A stretch of 64,000 nt of DNA from Thamnaconus septentrionalis (GCA_009823395.1 CM020507.1:2323501-2387500); one strand, 5' to 3'; positions 10,830-57,023 are shown, counted from the stretch's first letter. A program made the numbers and translations. Notes: generated by a model not told the origin, from the sequence alone.

Positions 10830-12528
10830 TTCGAGGGATTTTCGGGCCTTTAGTTAAGTCCATGACTTAAAAACAGCCTTTTTGGGGCCGCACGATCTTT
10901 TCGGCGGCAGTACCTAGAGTGGCCACTGGAAAGAGATCGCAAGGCCACCATATTGCCAGTCTGGTATCCAGCTCTTCTAAATACACCCATGTTTGATACT
11001 GCTGTTCTCCCCCTGAGAAACAAGCCGGAGCTGTGGAGAAGCATCACGACGGCGCCGCTGCATTGAAATGCCAGCCAGTCAAACGGATCTTCTTCATTTT
11101 TCCCGCCGTCCCCCCCCCCCCCCACCTCAGATCCATCGTGCGGAGAGCGAAGCGCCGCTCCTTCCTCTTCAGGCATTCAGACGCACTTCTTGTCTTCCAG
11201 TTTCCATGGCAGTCTGCCTCCGCCCCTCTGGAGACGTGATATTGATGATTGTGGCTCCGCCGACTCCTCCGCCCGCCAAGCTGCGAGCGGCGCACCAGCA
11301 CTCGTTTAGACGACAAGATTAGGATCTGAACCGTCGTTTAAAGAGCTAATCCCGCCACGACGCAGTGTGTGTGTGTGTGTTCTCTCTTTTATTGCAAGGC
11401 GCGTACTCCATTCCCCCCCCCCCTCCTCTTTTTCATGCAACAGGCTGAGGAAAAGAGGGGAAACACCCTGGACAGGTCACCAGCGCTGTTACACAATGCG
11501 GCGAGTTGAAAAACGGGACCGAGCGCACGCCCACGCCCACAGGGAATGCATGTGTTTCCTGGAATGTGGAGAGAGAGAAGGAGAGAGGGGGTTGGGGTGG
11601 CGGGGGAGCGGGCCCAGATTCAAACACTGCGGGACGCCTTTGCAACATGTGGTGTGTGTTTGGACTGCGTTGGGTGTAAAAGCTGCAAAACCCCGCTGAA
11701 AAATGCAAAATGCAGCCGAGTGCCGCACATTCTGCAGATGTGTGACCAGGATGATCAATGTGAAGCACATCTTCATATTTTAAGGATCCGTTTGGCTTTT
11801 ATATGTGGAGATATCAGATTGCACTACTATTATTATTTTGTATTTTTTTTCTCTCTTTTTCTTATTTTTTATTTTTTTAAAAGCATTCCTGTCTGAGCAG
11901 CAGCAAACGGTACAAAGACAAACGACTAGAGAGTGAAACACATTTTTCTACAGGATAGAAATTCAGCTCTCATGAGTATTTCAATTTAAAAATCTAAATC
12001 TAAACTGCACACAAATGATGCCACAACCCTGTCATCAGGTCCTCAGATTTTGTAAAACTCTCCTTGTCTGTCGATAGGTGGCGCAGTAAAGAGACACTCA
12101 AACTGCCACAGAGGACTATAGAACAGCTTTGTTTTGGCAGAAAATTCATCTGACAGGTCACCCCCTGCATCATGCACGTCTGATTTTACTCACTTGCTAT
12201 TCTGGGTTTCGAGTCAAAAAGAAACGCAAAGGCCTTCAGAACAAATCTGCCAGCCGCAAGTCAAACGGGTTCAGACTTGCTCGGATTCTTCTGCATGTCC
12301 TGCAGGGAACAGCAGCTCCTCCTTCCGCCGCCGGCCCCCGCTCAGGCCACCAGGAGGCCGTTTCCTCGGGAGCCGGAGCCCGTGGTGACAGGAGCAGGCG
12401 GCACCTGTCACCTGCAGCACTGCCAGCAACGGCAACGAGTCTCTTTAGCGCCCCCTGGTCTTAGTGGGCCGTAAATCTGGCAGCCCGGTGACACAGATGG
12501 GGAGGAGGTTCGTACTGACTCACAAGCA
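10830..12528. other. Intergenic, no gene seen
   Basis: Mixed sequence with a C-run near 11110 and an AT-rich block at 11810-11890. A CTCF-like core lies at 12449-12462 on the minus strand. Confidence 0.5.
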
Positions 12529-12800
12529 GCGTTTCCATGACCTCTAGAATCGCGCGAAACCTAAATGTGGCAATAAAAAAAACTGGCGGTGGAAACAGCT
12601 GCACTTGGAGAAACCTCTGAAATATGGCTAAAAGGTTTTGAGGCTCTCGTGAGGTGGTTTTTCACACGTATCCATCAAGAGGTATATTGCAAAAGTGTCA
12701 TGGAAACACTTTTTTCGCATTTGCACGTCAGCGGACGTGACGTACGAGCTCACAAGACCACTTCACTGACCAGTGAAAGTGTGAAAAGTGGAAATATTTC
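12529..12800 (+). mobile_element. Dispersed repeat copy 1, TIR-like left end
   Basis: It begins AGCGTTTCCATGA and shares several exact words (such as GGTTTTGAGGCTCTC and TTTTTCACACGTATCC) with 62755-63072. The right end of that copy is the inverse, TCATGGAAACGC. A small DNA transposon is the simplest reading. I do not recognise the family. Confidence 0.55.
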
Positions 12801-14796
12801 ACTCCATGCCACAGTTCACTGGCATCACACAGCTCATTAAACGTATCCGCTCATTCTGAAACCACAATTCGTCGGTGAATTACTCAGTGACCCTCTCCCA
12901 AAAACGCCTTATTGGGTGTCCGCTAGGATGAAGCAAAGTTGTTTTTTGAAAATGTTTCAAAAATAGTAAGAAAATTATTAAAAGATACCTTGCTGAAAAG
13001 AGATGTTGCAGTTTTATTTAGAAGCAAGCTTGAATTAAAAATAATAATAATAATAATAATTTTCAGGTTGTTATTTTTCATTGATTCTGTTTTGTTGGTA
13101 TTTTTCATTGATACATAAAGTCTTGATGACGTCTGGTCTTGGTCTGGATGCTCTCTACTCTTGATAAAGTCTTGGTCTGGTCTTGGTCTGGATGCTCTCT
13201 ACTCTTGATGACGTCTTGGTCTGGGTCGGTGCCGTTTCGACTACAACACTACGTTTCCTGCTGCTCCGGTATACCAGAGCTCCTCATTCAAACGGCCGAC
13301 CATCCAGGCGTCTCGCTGCTGTTCTGAGGCAGCTGCAGGCTCTCCCGGCGCTTTTGTCTTCGGCCGTCCTCCCGCTGGCCGCCCCTGCGCGCCCTCTGCG
13401 CCTCCGAGCATCGATTACCGAGGCCTCGTGGCATCGGGCGCAGACGGGCGGGGGCACGATGCCACTCCGCCACTGCTAATTAACTAATTGAAAGAGCGGA
13501 GTGTGTAAAATGAGGGGGGAGTACAAATAGGCCAACGCGAGGGGCCTTTGTGGCGGCGAGGAGGAGGAGAGCTCGCTCATCCCTTTGGGAGAATGAGCCG
13601 TAAAATCGGGAGTACAGTGAGTGTGAAATCTCAGCCGTGACATTTGTCCACCAGATCAATGCTCTCTTATTACTGGCCGGCCAATAAAGTCTTGATTTAC
13701 GGCGGCTCTCTCGGACCCCCCTCCTCTCCCCCAGCCCTGGCCTGAGCCGGCCTGGTGGCTGGTTATGTGAATCCCATGAGGTCAAACTCATGGAGTCGTA
13801 AAGTGAGATGCAACATTGGTACAAAGCGGAGGAAGAGGAGCCCGGAGACGGAGGGAGGAGTGGGGGGGAAAAAAAAAAAAAAAAAGTTTTTTCTTGTTTC
13901 TCCTTCTCCAGCTGTCCGCCGGCTCCCTGTCCCATGGGGAGGGTGAGGGGTGAGGGGGGCTGAGGGGAGGGTGGCGGGGTTGCCACAGAGACAGGAGGCC
14001 ACATGTCTTGGGGGCGTCAGTGTTGGTCAAAGGAGACCATTGTTCCTGCGTTAAGCCGTCTTCACTGTGGCCGTCTGCCAGGGGTTGGGTGTGTGTGTGT
14101 GTGTGTGTTGGGGGTGGGGGGGGTTCACAGCCCTGACTGGCTCTCACACACACTGCACACTGAACACCAACCCCCCAGCAGCTTGTACAAAAGGTGCACA
14201 ACACATTGAATAATAATTTTTTGGAAGCTGGGCAGCTCCTCCTGAAGACCATCAGGACTCAGCGACACCAAGACAGGAAGGAAAAGTGACCGTCAAGCGG
14301 GAATTTGTAAAAGTATCTCCACTGCCGTCAAGCTGCATCAAGGTGCTTGACCCCAGACTGGCCACTAGATGGCACTGCTACCCCACCGTGGCCACCCGGT
14401 GGCGTTCTGCGAGTATCCGCATGATGCCGCCCATTAGTCTTGGGCTCCTGGGGGAGTCAAGGGGTGGCAATGGGGGGGGGCCTTGGCACGAGCAAGGAGC
14501 CGCAAAACCTCCGACGCCCTTCAGCCGAGTGACTTCGACTCGGTGTAAAGAGGAGTGAGTCAATTACAGGCTGATGGATAGATTACCGCCAGGCGTGCAT
14601 CATCCCAGGAGCCAATCCCGTGCCACCCCCACCTTCTTCTCCGCCCCCCACACCCCCACCCCGACATGAAGCAGGTTTGAAACTCAATTTGTTAGAGCTC
14701 GATGAAGCCGTGGGGGGGCGGGGCTCCATCTGCGAGCGATCGCAATCAGTGCATCGTTCTCCAAGTGACCACACAGCTGGTTGAGTCATCGGTTGG
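12801..14796. other. Intergenic, no gene seen
   Basis: Contains (AAT)n at 13037-13061, a local duplication at 13131-13225 (unit about 44 bp around GGTCTTGGTCTGGATGCTC), a short GT array near 14090 and a CTCF-like motif at 14362-14375. Confidence 0.5.
14362..14375 (+). promoter_or_regulatory. CTCF-like core motif
   Basis: CCACTAGATGGCAC matches every position of the degenerate CTCF core CCASYAGRKGGCRS as I recall it. Binding is not shown. Confidence 0.4.
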
Positions 14797-15329
14797 TTTA
14801 TTGGGACGAACGGTTCAGTTCTGATCTCCAGTGCTGAAGTCAAAACTGATCATCGCTGTGATTGGAAACAGTTCATTAAAAGCTGATGTTGCCGATCTGA
14901 CGGGAACTACACATGAACGCGTGATGATTAAAGGACGAGGAATAAAATAAAACATTAAAAAAAAAAAAAAACAGCAACCAACAACAACGACGACGACATT
15001 AAATTCCAGGAGAACAGACGAGAGTCAACGTGACGGAGGCTGAACATGAGCTGGAGCTTCTCTCCACCTGCTGGAAGCTCCTATTGATGCAGAGGAGCTG
15101 CGGCCAGAGAGTCCAGAGGGCCGAGACACCAAGTGATCACCAGTGGAGTGGCTGGGTATTGATCGGGGAGGTCAATGGAGATGATTGGGTTCTCAGGTTA
15201 TCGACCGGCGAGGTCGGCGGGTGGAAGTGGGCGGAGACAGATGAGCAATAGTCAGTTGTGATGATTCACCGGAGACTCGAAGCAGCAGCAGTGCGAAGCC
15301 GGCGAACACAAAGTCTGACGAGGCCCCTC
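14797..15329 (-). other. cdca2: cdca2 3'UTR (putative) with AATAAA
   Basis: A minus-strand AATAAA hexamer at 14797-14802 lies about 530 nt after the cdca2 stop and is followed by a GT-containing stretch. It is the first clear polyadenylation hexamer after the stop that I noted. Confidence 0.4.
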
Positions 15330-25060
<9,731 letters not shown>

Positions 25061-25526
25061 CTGCGTGGCCAAACAGTCAAACAAAAACACACAGACAGTC
25101 TGTTACCCCATGTACACCTGTGAAGGTTCTCAGGGTTAAGGGTTAAGTTAGGGCAACTTCACTTGTTCCTGCGATCTTGAAGATGTTTTGCCTCTCATTA
25201 TTTGCATTTTTGCACCGTTATTCATTAATTCATATTCATAATTATTGATGTTTTTTTTTACTCCCTTGTTTGCTGCATGCTGTCCCTACACCGTGGGTTG
25301 CCAACTAACAACATTTCAATGCTCCGTAGATGTTTACATATATTGTAGTACTGTCAATAAAGCTACCTTGAACCTCTTATCCATAAAACTGAAGACAGAA
25401 GCCTTTCGGATGAGAGGCGAGTCCAGTTTCCCCAACTTAACCCTTCTTCTTTGTACTTATACAACATCCCATGAAATTCTCCCTGCAGATATTCAAACGA
25501 TAAGATTCCCAGAGGTACACCTCTCT

Positions 25527-25584
<58 letters not shown>

Positions 25585-25842
25585 GGTGGGCTACCCACTA
25601 GCTAGCAGCTTCCCGTATGTTGGCACTCAGCTTACAGCGTCAGTTTAATTTTAATAATAAACACGACGATTTTTATGATCGCTCATACAGAACACAGGAC
25701 TTGCTGCTTTGTCGATATCATCGCTTAATCTGATTCGGATGGGTGTTTTTAAGCTGTTTACATTCTAACGCTCCTCTGCTATGACTCCCCGCCGGCTAAC
25801 TGCAGGGGCAAAAGTCTGGTTTCTGGCGACTAAAACGCTTAC
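25061..25842 (-). other. cdca2: cdca2 5' intron
   Basis: Lies between the CACGCAG acceptor at the start codon and a consensus donor at 25842. Contains a (GA)n array at 25530-25582. Confidence 0.5.
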
Positions 25843-26060
25843 CTTATAGGGTTACGCTAAAAGAACAGTGCACCCGATGTAAAGAAGTTTTTAAAAAAAA
25901 AATGTACATAAGCGTACATTAGAAGGAAAAAAAAAAAAAGGTTGGCGGGTATCGGTTTTGAAAAACCAAAAACAAAAAGAAAAGTGCCCGAACCCAGCAC
26001 GCAGGCAGACGACCATTCAAAATACCCTCCACGGCACGCCAACTGCTTCCTGTGTATCCC
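25843..26060 (-). other. cdca2: cdca2 untranslated exon 1 (putative)
   Basis: A textbook donor (ATAAG then GTAAGCG on the minus strand) ends the exon at 25843. The next usable acceptor is the one touching the cdca2 ATG. The 5' limit is estimated. Confidence 0.5.
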
Positions 26061-26350
26061 TCCGCCAAAACCGTACGCGGCGCGCTCGAACGCACATCTC
26101 AACAACAGCACGCAACGCCGTGCAGCTATGTAGACGTACCTATGACTGTAAATGATAAATAACCATATAGTTCAGCCTTTGTATTAAAAATCGAAAATTG
26201 TAAAAAACAAAAAACAAAAAACAAAAAAACACGGCCCCGATTTGGGGAACTAACTTCCGTATTTACAAAGTGGCCGCACTAGTTTAATATGAATTGGCCA
26301 ATAGGAGCATGAAATACATACCTCGTGACCTCTAACTCGTCAAAGATTGG
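26010..26350 (-). promoter_or_regulatory. cdca2: cdca2 promoter candidate: CHR, E2F-like and CCAAT motifs
   Basis: Minus-strand TTTGAA (CHR type) at 26016-26021, TTTTGGCGGA (E2F-like) at 26061-26070, and CCAAT boxes at 26293-26297 and 26346-26350. CHR, E2F and NF-Y sites typify genes transcribed in G2/M, as Repo-Man is. The CCAAT boxes sit further away than is usual. Confidence 0.4.
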
Positions 26351-26389
26351 TTGTTTTGGAAGGGAGACGAGAAAGCTCCGAAATAAGAG

Positions 26390-26390
<1 letters not shown>

Positions 26391-26468
<78 letters not shown>

Positions 26469-26469
26469 T
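26391..26469. repeat. (AAT)n array
   Basis: About 26 ATA/AAT units upstream of the cdca2 promoter candidate. Confidence 0.95.
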
Positions 26470-26617
26470 TTTTTTAGACGGATTTATAGTTGATTCAAAT
26501 GTTTGTTTGTTTTTTAACTACACTTGCTGGAAAATATTTTGTATTGAAAATGTTTACCCTAACAGTTGTTGTGTTGTGTGAACCTTGATCTGTTCATGAA
26601 TAGCCGTATAAAACCCG

Positions 26618-26620
<3 letters not shown>

Positions 26621-26663
<43 letters not shown>

Positions 26664-27030
26664 CTCTGGCTTTTGTGAGGTTTTTGGGTGTGCGGTGCAG
26701 CTGTGTACACTGACATCAGATGCTGCATCAGAGAGCTCAGCTCCACAGCGGGACTGTTGACCACATGAAGCGTTTGGCTTCTCCCATCGACATGCACAGC
26801 CTCGCCTGTAGTTGAAGCCACTGCTGCTGCTGTTTCCGCTGCTACTGCGCAGGATGAGCGACACAAGACTCCTAAAGATCAAAGAATAACAATGAAATCT
26901 TTTTCAACTCAAGTCCTCTTGAAGTTTTATGACACATGTGATCTCATACTTAAAAAGAGAACGAAGACATGTGCCATTTATGTATGTATCTACACATGAG
27001 TAACAGCATCAAAACAACCATAGATTTGCT

Positions 27031-27078
<48 letters not shown>
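26621..27078. repeat. Two (CA)n arrays
   Basis: 26621-26661 and 27034-27078. Confidence 0.95.
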
Positions 27079-27079
<1 letters not shown>

Positions 27080-29339
27080 TGTGATTATTGTTGGCATCAA
27101 AAGTTGGATGAACATTACGAAAACAACCATCTGATAAAGTTCTCATCCTGGGTTTGATTACAAAAAAATGATGACGGTCTTTTCGGCCATCTGCATCTAC
27201 ACTTCCAAAGGCCTCTGCCACTTAGTGGGCAGTGACTCAGAGGCGGTTGCACGATTCTGACGCACAGAGTGAAGGTGGCATGACTTTGTTGCTGGTTGCT
27301 TTGACTATTTTAGCAGGAGGCGGTGTGTTAAATCTGCCTGTGAACTTGAGTGATCACGAGTGTCCAGATGTCTCAGCAGCAGCAGCAGCGAGCCACCTGC
27401 TGCGGCCAACTTCAGCCAGAGGCGTCTGCTCCTTGTTCAACTGCTCGATTCAGCAGTTGGCCACCAGGGGACGTTTGCACAAGTTGTAGCTACAGGCTTC
27501 AACTTCACCTGTGTCCATACATCAATGGCACCGAGGCTGTAATGAATCTGTTTCGATTCCTTTCTTTGGTTTCATTTGTCATTTTGGGGGGTTGTGATGT
27601 AAACATATTCTACGTTTATAGTCTAAATTACTTAATTTTTAATTTTTTTTTAAAACGGAAATTGTTTTTCAACTTTAAAGGATTTTAAAACAAAAACATG
27701 CTATACAAAAAAAAAATTATTGTTAGTATCTCAAATAATAAATGTATTATTTATTTTTGTCTATACCCCCTACTGTTCTTTATTTGACAAAACGTATCTA
27801 CATGGATCCAAATACACAATAAAGATTAACAAAAAAATGTAAAGTATGTAGTCACTGTGAAAACATTCAGTGTCTAAGCCAAGGCTAAGGTAAATGTGGT
27901 GATGTTGCTATGGCAACACACCAATAGAACGTGCACACAGGCGTCCACACAAGACTCGCACACATCTGATATATCTTCATTTTTATTTGTGTATATATAC
28001 ACATATAAAAAATAAGGACATATGTACAATGATAATAAATATCGACATGTTTGTACAAGTGAAATAAGTTACATAACACATTTTTTTTATTATAAACAAA
28101 CAGAAGATCATAACCAACACGATCAAAAAAACAACAACAACAAAACAGGGGGCACAATAAAAACAAAGTGATAACAGAATATTATAAATAATAAAGCAGA
28201 AAAAACAGCAGAACTTAAAGCCTTGTGAGAAACTGATGAGCGGAACAAATTCATCCAGGACGAAGAAACTTCCATGACACATGCATCTTTCTCAAGCCTC
28301 CCTCACCTTTTTTGTTTTGCAATATTTTACACAAAAATAAGAGCCCAACTTTCATAAAAATGGAATTCGCAGCCAAGTACCAGTGTAAAGAGTTTCAGCT
28401 TCAGGGGATTTACAAATATAAAGAGGAAACATTCCATTCAGCTTTGAATTCTCATATTTGGCTTTGGGGGGGCCTGACAAACATGGTAAGAATTTAAGTT
28501 TTGGTACATTTTGGCTCAGCAGAATTGCTGCCGGAGAATAAACAGGAAGCAAAGAAGAAGCAAACAGGAAGTCCATCAGTCTCAAGCCATCTTTTTTGTT
28601 TTTGCCTGAGGGGAGAATTTTTTTTTTTTTTGCTGCACAGGGTCAGAAAAGATTGCAGATAACAACTCGGTGTCGTAAAGTGGACGGACTGCTAAGACTT
28701 CAATTTGGAATCAGGATATAGAAAAAAAAAGAAAGAAAAGAAGAAGAATTCATTTCAGTATTTCATGAGCGAACAAACGCAGCTGCAGTCTACTTTGGCT
28801 TTTCCAAAAGGCGAAGAGGCACAGAAAATAAGTCCTTTAACACCTTCCGACCACTGGATCGGAAACCTCTTGTTTTTCAGCTTTCACGGTCAGAAATGAT
28901 GCACTTGCACGACGATGACCACGTCCAAGATGTGACGTCCACTGGCAGAGGATCATGCAACACGAGGATGGAGTGCAGACGGCCGAGCGCCTCTTCAGTC
29001 CAACTGGGGTCGGTTTTGATATTTTTTTTACACCTTGTCCTGGCGCTCCTCTGTACACAGAAACAAAAAAGTGTGTTTGTCCTTTCTTTTCCCCTCCAGC
29101 TGGGCTCCACTCGTCCCGACAGACAGCGTAAAAAAAACATCCCCCTGTTGGACAGAGAAAGAATACAAAGAGGACAAAATCAAATAAAGCACAAGCGTGT
29201 GTTGCTGTCCGTTGTTTCTGAGATTCCCCCTTGAATGCAGACGACAGAGGAGGTTTTTTTTTAATTTTTTTTATGAGGGCACATCAAAGTTTGGGCAGAA
29301 ACATAAACAGTATATATGTTTCCTATGTTCATCTATGTA
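27079..29339. other. Intergenic or distal sema4c 3'UTR, no exon seen
   Basis: AT-rich sequence with several AATAAA hexamers on both strands (for example minus strand at about 27779-27784). The end of the sema4c transcript could lie here or nearer its stop codon. I cannot decide. Confidence 0.4.
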
Positions 29340-29685
29340 CATACACCACCAGTCAAAAGTTTGGACGCATACTATTGACAGTGCAGATTGTCACTCAAGG
29401 CAGCAAAACTATGAATGGACACAGATGGAAGATCATTCATTCATTCATTCATTCGTCTTCTATACCCGCTTACTCCTATTCAGGGTCACGGGGGTCTGCT
29501 GGAGCCTATCCCAGCTGTCTTAGGGCGAAGGCAGCGTGACACCCTGGGCAAGTGGCCAGTTCATCGCAGGGCCACATGGGAGACGTATCAATCAAAACAG
29601 TGTGAAATAACTCCAGTTTACAAAGTAGTCAAGATAAAGAAGAAACAGGTGTGTCCAAACCTTTGACCGGTCGTGTGTACTACAT
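29340..29685. mobile_element. Tc1-like short DNA element with nested SINE
   Basis: Inverted ends: ACCAGTCAAAAGTTTGGAC on the left, GTCCAAACCTTTGACCGGTC on the right. Internal words AAAACTATGAATGGACACA and GTGTGAAATAACTC are typical of a common fish Tc1-like repeat as I remember it. It is interrupted at about 29430-29580 by another repeat. Confidence 0.6.
29433..29577 (-). mobile_element. SINE 3' half inserted in the Tc1-like element
   Basis: Starts with (ATTC)n and reads TTCAGGGTCACGGGGGTC and GGAGCCTATCCCAGC, the reverse complement of the 3' half of a tRNA-derived fish SINE. Confidence 0.6.
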
Positions 29686-31985
29686 GTACAATATATGTGT
29701 ATGTATCTTTCTATTATTCATACGAGTCCAGGTGATGGAGGGATGACACACACAAAATGTGCTCCACAAAGTGGATGCGGCAAAAACAAAAACAAATTCT
29801 GCTGATCCTCATTTTTCCTTCTCCATTTTGTTTGTCCCATTTTTGTCTATACAGTTGCCATGACAGAAGCACTTTGGGGCAGACTGAGGTCGCGCTCGGG
29901 TCGACTTATTTTTGATCCCGCTTTAGTCTGAAACACTCTGTCCCGCGATAAAACGTTCCAGTCAACAGGCTCGGGGCGACGCGGCTTTTCCCCCCCCCCC
30001 TCCCCGCCTTATCTGCTGCCGTGTTCCCCAGAAGAGCCAGTTCCTCCCTCAGCTTAAAATCCGAGTGCGCGCGGGGACGGCTTTAAATAGCGGCAGACAC
30101 ATGATGTACTGAAACAAAGCCGGCGGGCAGACAGCCTCTGGATCTGCTCTGCTGCGCGCAGAGATAAACGCTCACCCCTCGGGTTGACTTATTCACCTGA
30201 GACGGAGCGTTTTGGAATCTTGTCTTGAAGGTACGACGGCTCACAAACGCACTCTGTGAGAATTACGTTTGTCGAGTGAAGGCGGGAGGGTTTAACAAGT
30301 GGCTGAAGGCTCTAGCCTAGCAATTGGGACGGACGTGGAGCTAGCCCGGCTAAACAGTCCAGCGGAGCGGGCAGGGCCCAGATGCTGATTCGCGGCCAAC
30401 ACGTCAGAGCATGAAGAAGAAGTTGGGGTGTTTTTTTTTCTTCAGTTTCTGGGCCAGCTGCACTGAATTCTGCTGGAATTCACAGAGTCAGAGCAAACAA
30501 CAGACAGCAGCAGCGCTACGTCCTTACTGTGTGGCTTCAACATACAGTAGACACCTGGCTGCTAAACAGAAAAAAACCATGGTAGGGCTTAATAATCTTA
30601 CTGCCTTTAACCAGCACCGGTATTGCAACACAACACTATCGCAGTTTGAACAAAAGGGGGAGAAAAAAATTAGCACAAAGTCAGTAAACTGGCTTCGTAT
30701 GATTCACTAACAAAAAAATAGTCTTTTTTAGTCATCTTTTCATTAATCATGTTCTTTAGGTTGCTAGGTTGGCTCCTCTTTCTCCTGACACGGCGCTGAT
30801 TGGACAGACATCACTGCGACTAAAAGCTGGCTGCTTCACTTCTTCATACCTGCAGTTGATGAGCCGCTTTTAGGGACTGAGCGTCAGAAATAAGCACGCT
30901 AATTTGTCTTCGCTGATAGATCGCTCTTATTTTCTTTTGTTCAGACAAATCATTTGGGATGCAAGGATGTTCCCTGCTCACATCCAAAATTATTTGGCTG
31001 AAAATCAGAGTAACAGAGCAGGTAATCCCTGCAAAGACCCGATTGTAATTGTAACGCTGATTATATTATTGCTCCTAGTATTATTATTATTACACAAATA
31101 TCTCTCGCGTGTGGGTATTTGGGGATGTAAAGCCAATGCTGTTCCGCTGATTAAAAAAGAAGCGTCAGGTGATGATTTGCCTTGAACAGGAAGTGAGGCA
31201 GCGACGGTACAGCGAAGATGGATGAACTGAAATGTGTCTCGGCTTTTGTGCCGAGCCGCCGGCAGCCTTAATAGGAAATCATTAAAGTTTAAGACTCTCG
31301 CTGAATGTGTTTGCATAAATTACACGAAGCGTGCCCTCACCTGCGGCTGCTGCGCGGCTGCTCGCCACCTCCAGCCGGCAGCGTGTCAGTGCGGCAGCCG
31401 TCCGTCCGTCCGTCCGTCTGTTGTTGTTTTTTTTTCTTTTTTCCCTTCACACTTGAGCACGAGTCCACAGTGGAGGCCGGGTCAGTCGCTAGGGGGCGGG
31501 GTTTGTTGGGTCTGAAGGTCTTGTGTGCTCGTCTCCTGCTTGGCAGTGCGACCAGACACGTTGAGACGTAAAAGCACTTCCTGGGGCGGGGTGGGGGGGG
31601 GGAGGGTCTGGGGTTCCACTACATTCTTCACACGCCCTCCCCTCATTGGCTGGCTGGCCTCAGCCGCGAGCTGAATGCAAATCAGTCTCTTGTCTGGAGA
31701 AGGAGACGTTTTGTGTGAGCCTCTAGTAAAACCTCGCTGGGCTTTGTCCTCGCGGCTCGTCAGACACTCGAAGGTGTGAGGGGGGGGGGGTGGGGTGGGG
31801 GCTGGTCAGGGGGGTGTTGGGCCTGCGTGAAAAGCACGCGCACGGCCCGCCAAGTGTCAAACTGTCATTCGTGGAGGAAAAAGCCACGGTGACTGTGGGA
31901 ACGCTGCCGAGCTCCTCAGGTCAGAGAGAAAGAACAAGGAAAAAGGTCTTCATGTCACAAAAAAACCAGTGACGGAGGGCTGGCG

Positions 31986-32020
<35 letters not shown>

Positions 32021-32165
32021 GTGGGGAAACACAACACCAGGGAGAGAAATAACAAACACTCAAAAGTCTTGAGAGACCGTCCTTCATTCAGGGGAAAAAA
32101 AACCAAACAAAAAAACACAACAGAACCAAACACTCCAACACACTTGGCGTTCTGCTCCGTGGTTT

Positions 32166-32236
<71 letters not shown>

Positions 32237-32927
32237 GTTCCCGCTGCCGGGACGTTGATTGTCGTCTTGCTTCGAGATTAATTAGTCTGTTTCAAAATCG
32301 CTCTCACGTCCTTGGCTCGCAAATACCAAAGAAAACGACCAAAGACGCGCTTCCAGTCTTTAGTGTTTTTGTTTTTTTTCTAAGTGCAGTAAGCTGGAAA
32401 AAGTCTGACAGCAGCAGGAGAGTCGCTCGCTTCCAGTCGTCTCTCGGTCCGCTCGACGGAGAAGAGAAGTGGGAAATGTGCCCTTCGACGCCGCCGCTGT
32501 CAACCCTCCGCTGTCAACCCTCCGCTGTCAACCCTCCGCTTGAGAGCCGTCGCCCTCTTGTTTTTTTTGTTTTTTTAATTCCTTTCTTCCTCTTTGTTTT
32601 TTTTTTTTTTAAATACACAATTTACACAAGTGGCTATTGCACAGTGGAAGAAGGACGAGGAGGAAAGAGAAGAAGAAGAAGAAGAAGAAACAGAAGCCAC
32701 GAGCAGGACTGCACGTTGAGGCGACACGGCTGCGATATTCAACATGCTGTGTGCTGATTAATGTCTCCGGCAAACCAAACAGGCGTCGGTCTGGCCGCTG
32801 CCACAGAGAGAGAGAGAGGGAGAGGGAGAAAGAGCAGGGCGGCGTCCTCGGGCCGGGCGAGCGAGCGAGCGAGCGAGCGAGGGAGGGAGGGAGGTAGGTT
32901 GGTTGTTTTCCTCCGCCGCAGCGCCAC
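29686..32927 (-). other. sema4c: Region downstream of the sema4c stop
   Basis: Likely contains the sema4c 3'UTR, beginning at 32927. Holds (CT)n arrays at 31989-32018 and 32168-32230 and a triple CTGTCAACCCTCCG at about 32496-32540. No coding exon. Confidence 0.45.
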
Positions 32928-56106
<23,179 letters not shown>

Positions 56107-56126
56107 CTGCAGAGGAGAGACACACA

Positions 56127-56313
56127 CCGTCATCGTCATCATCATCATCATCATCATCATCGCTGTTACCGTTCTCATTACCATCATCATCATCATCATC
56201 ACTGTCACCGATCTTATCATCATCATCATCATCATCATCATCGCTGTTACCGTTCTCATCACCACCACAACCATCATCATCACCACCATCATCATCATCA
56301 TCATCACCATCAC

Positions 56314-56357
<44 letters not shown>

Positions 56358-56386
56358 CCACCACACCACCCGATCTTATCATCATC

Positions 56387-56417
<31 letters not shown>

Positions 56418-56529
56418 CCACCATCATCATCATCATCACCACCACATCATCACCACCACCATCATCATCATCATCACCACCACCACCACCATCACCATCA
56501 TCATCATCATCATCATCATCATCACCACC

Positions 56530-56579
<50 letters not shown>
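56127..56579. repeat. Complex (ATC)n/(ACC)n array, about 450 bp
   Basis: CAT/CAC trinucleotides throughout, 20 bp from the sema4c exon 1 acceptor. Poly-His, poly-Ser, poly-Asp and poly-Met frames over it are artefacts. Confidence 0.95.
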
Positions 56580-56979
56580 GGCTGCTCAGGGCCATGCCAG
56601 GTGATTTCACACTGCGCTCCTTTTACAATAACGTTCCCCCGCCCATCCTGCAGGAAAAAGGGGCGGGGCCTACCCCCAAACTGGCAATTAGCCAGCCGAC
56701 AGAAATAGAATTTCTAAATCTTTTAAATTTTTCACGGCCAGAAATGATGGAGACGGTGGAGAGTTTTAATTGGCTGCGGGAGCCTCGACACACATTTGAC
56801 CCGTCTGTCGTTCATTAGTTGTCTTTTTCATTAAAGGAGATTTTAAAATTTGATTTCATACGAAAAAAAAATAAAAAGACAAAGCTGTCAGCTGCGTATT
56901 TTTTTTTTTTTTTTATGATGACTGTCAGGCCTGCAGCTGGCAGAGCGAGGAGTGGGGCCGCAAATTATTAAAGAAGTCA

Positions 56980-57023
<44 letters not shown>

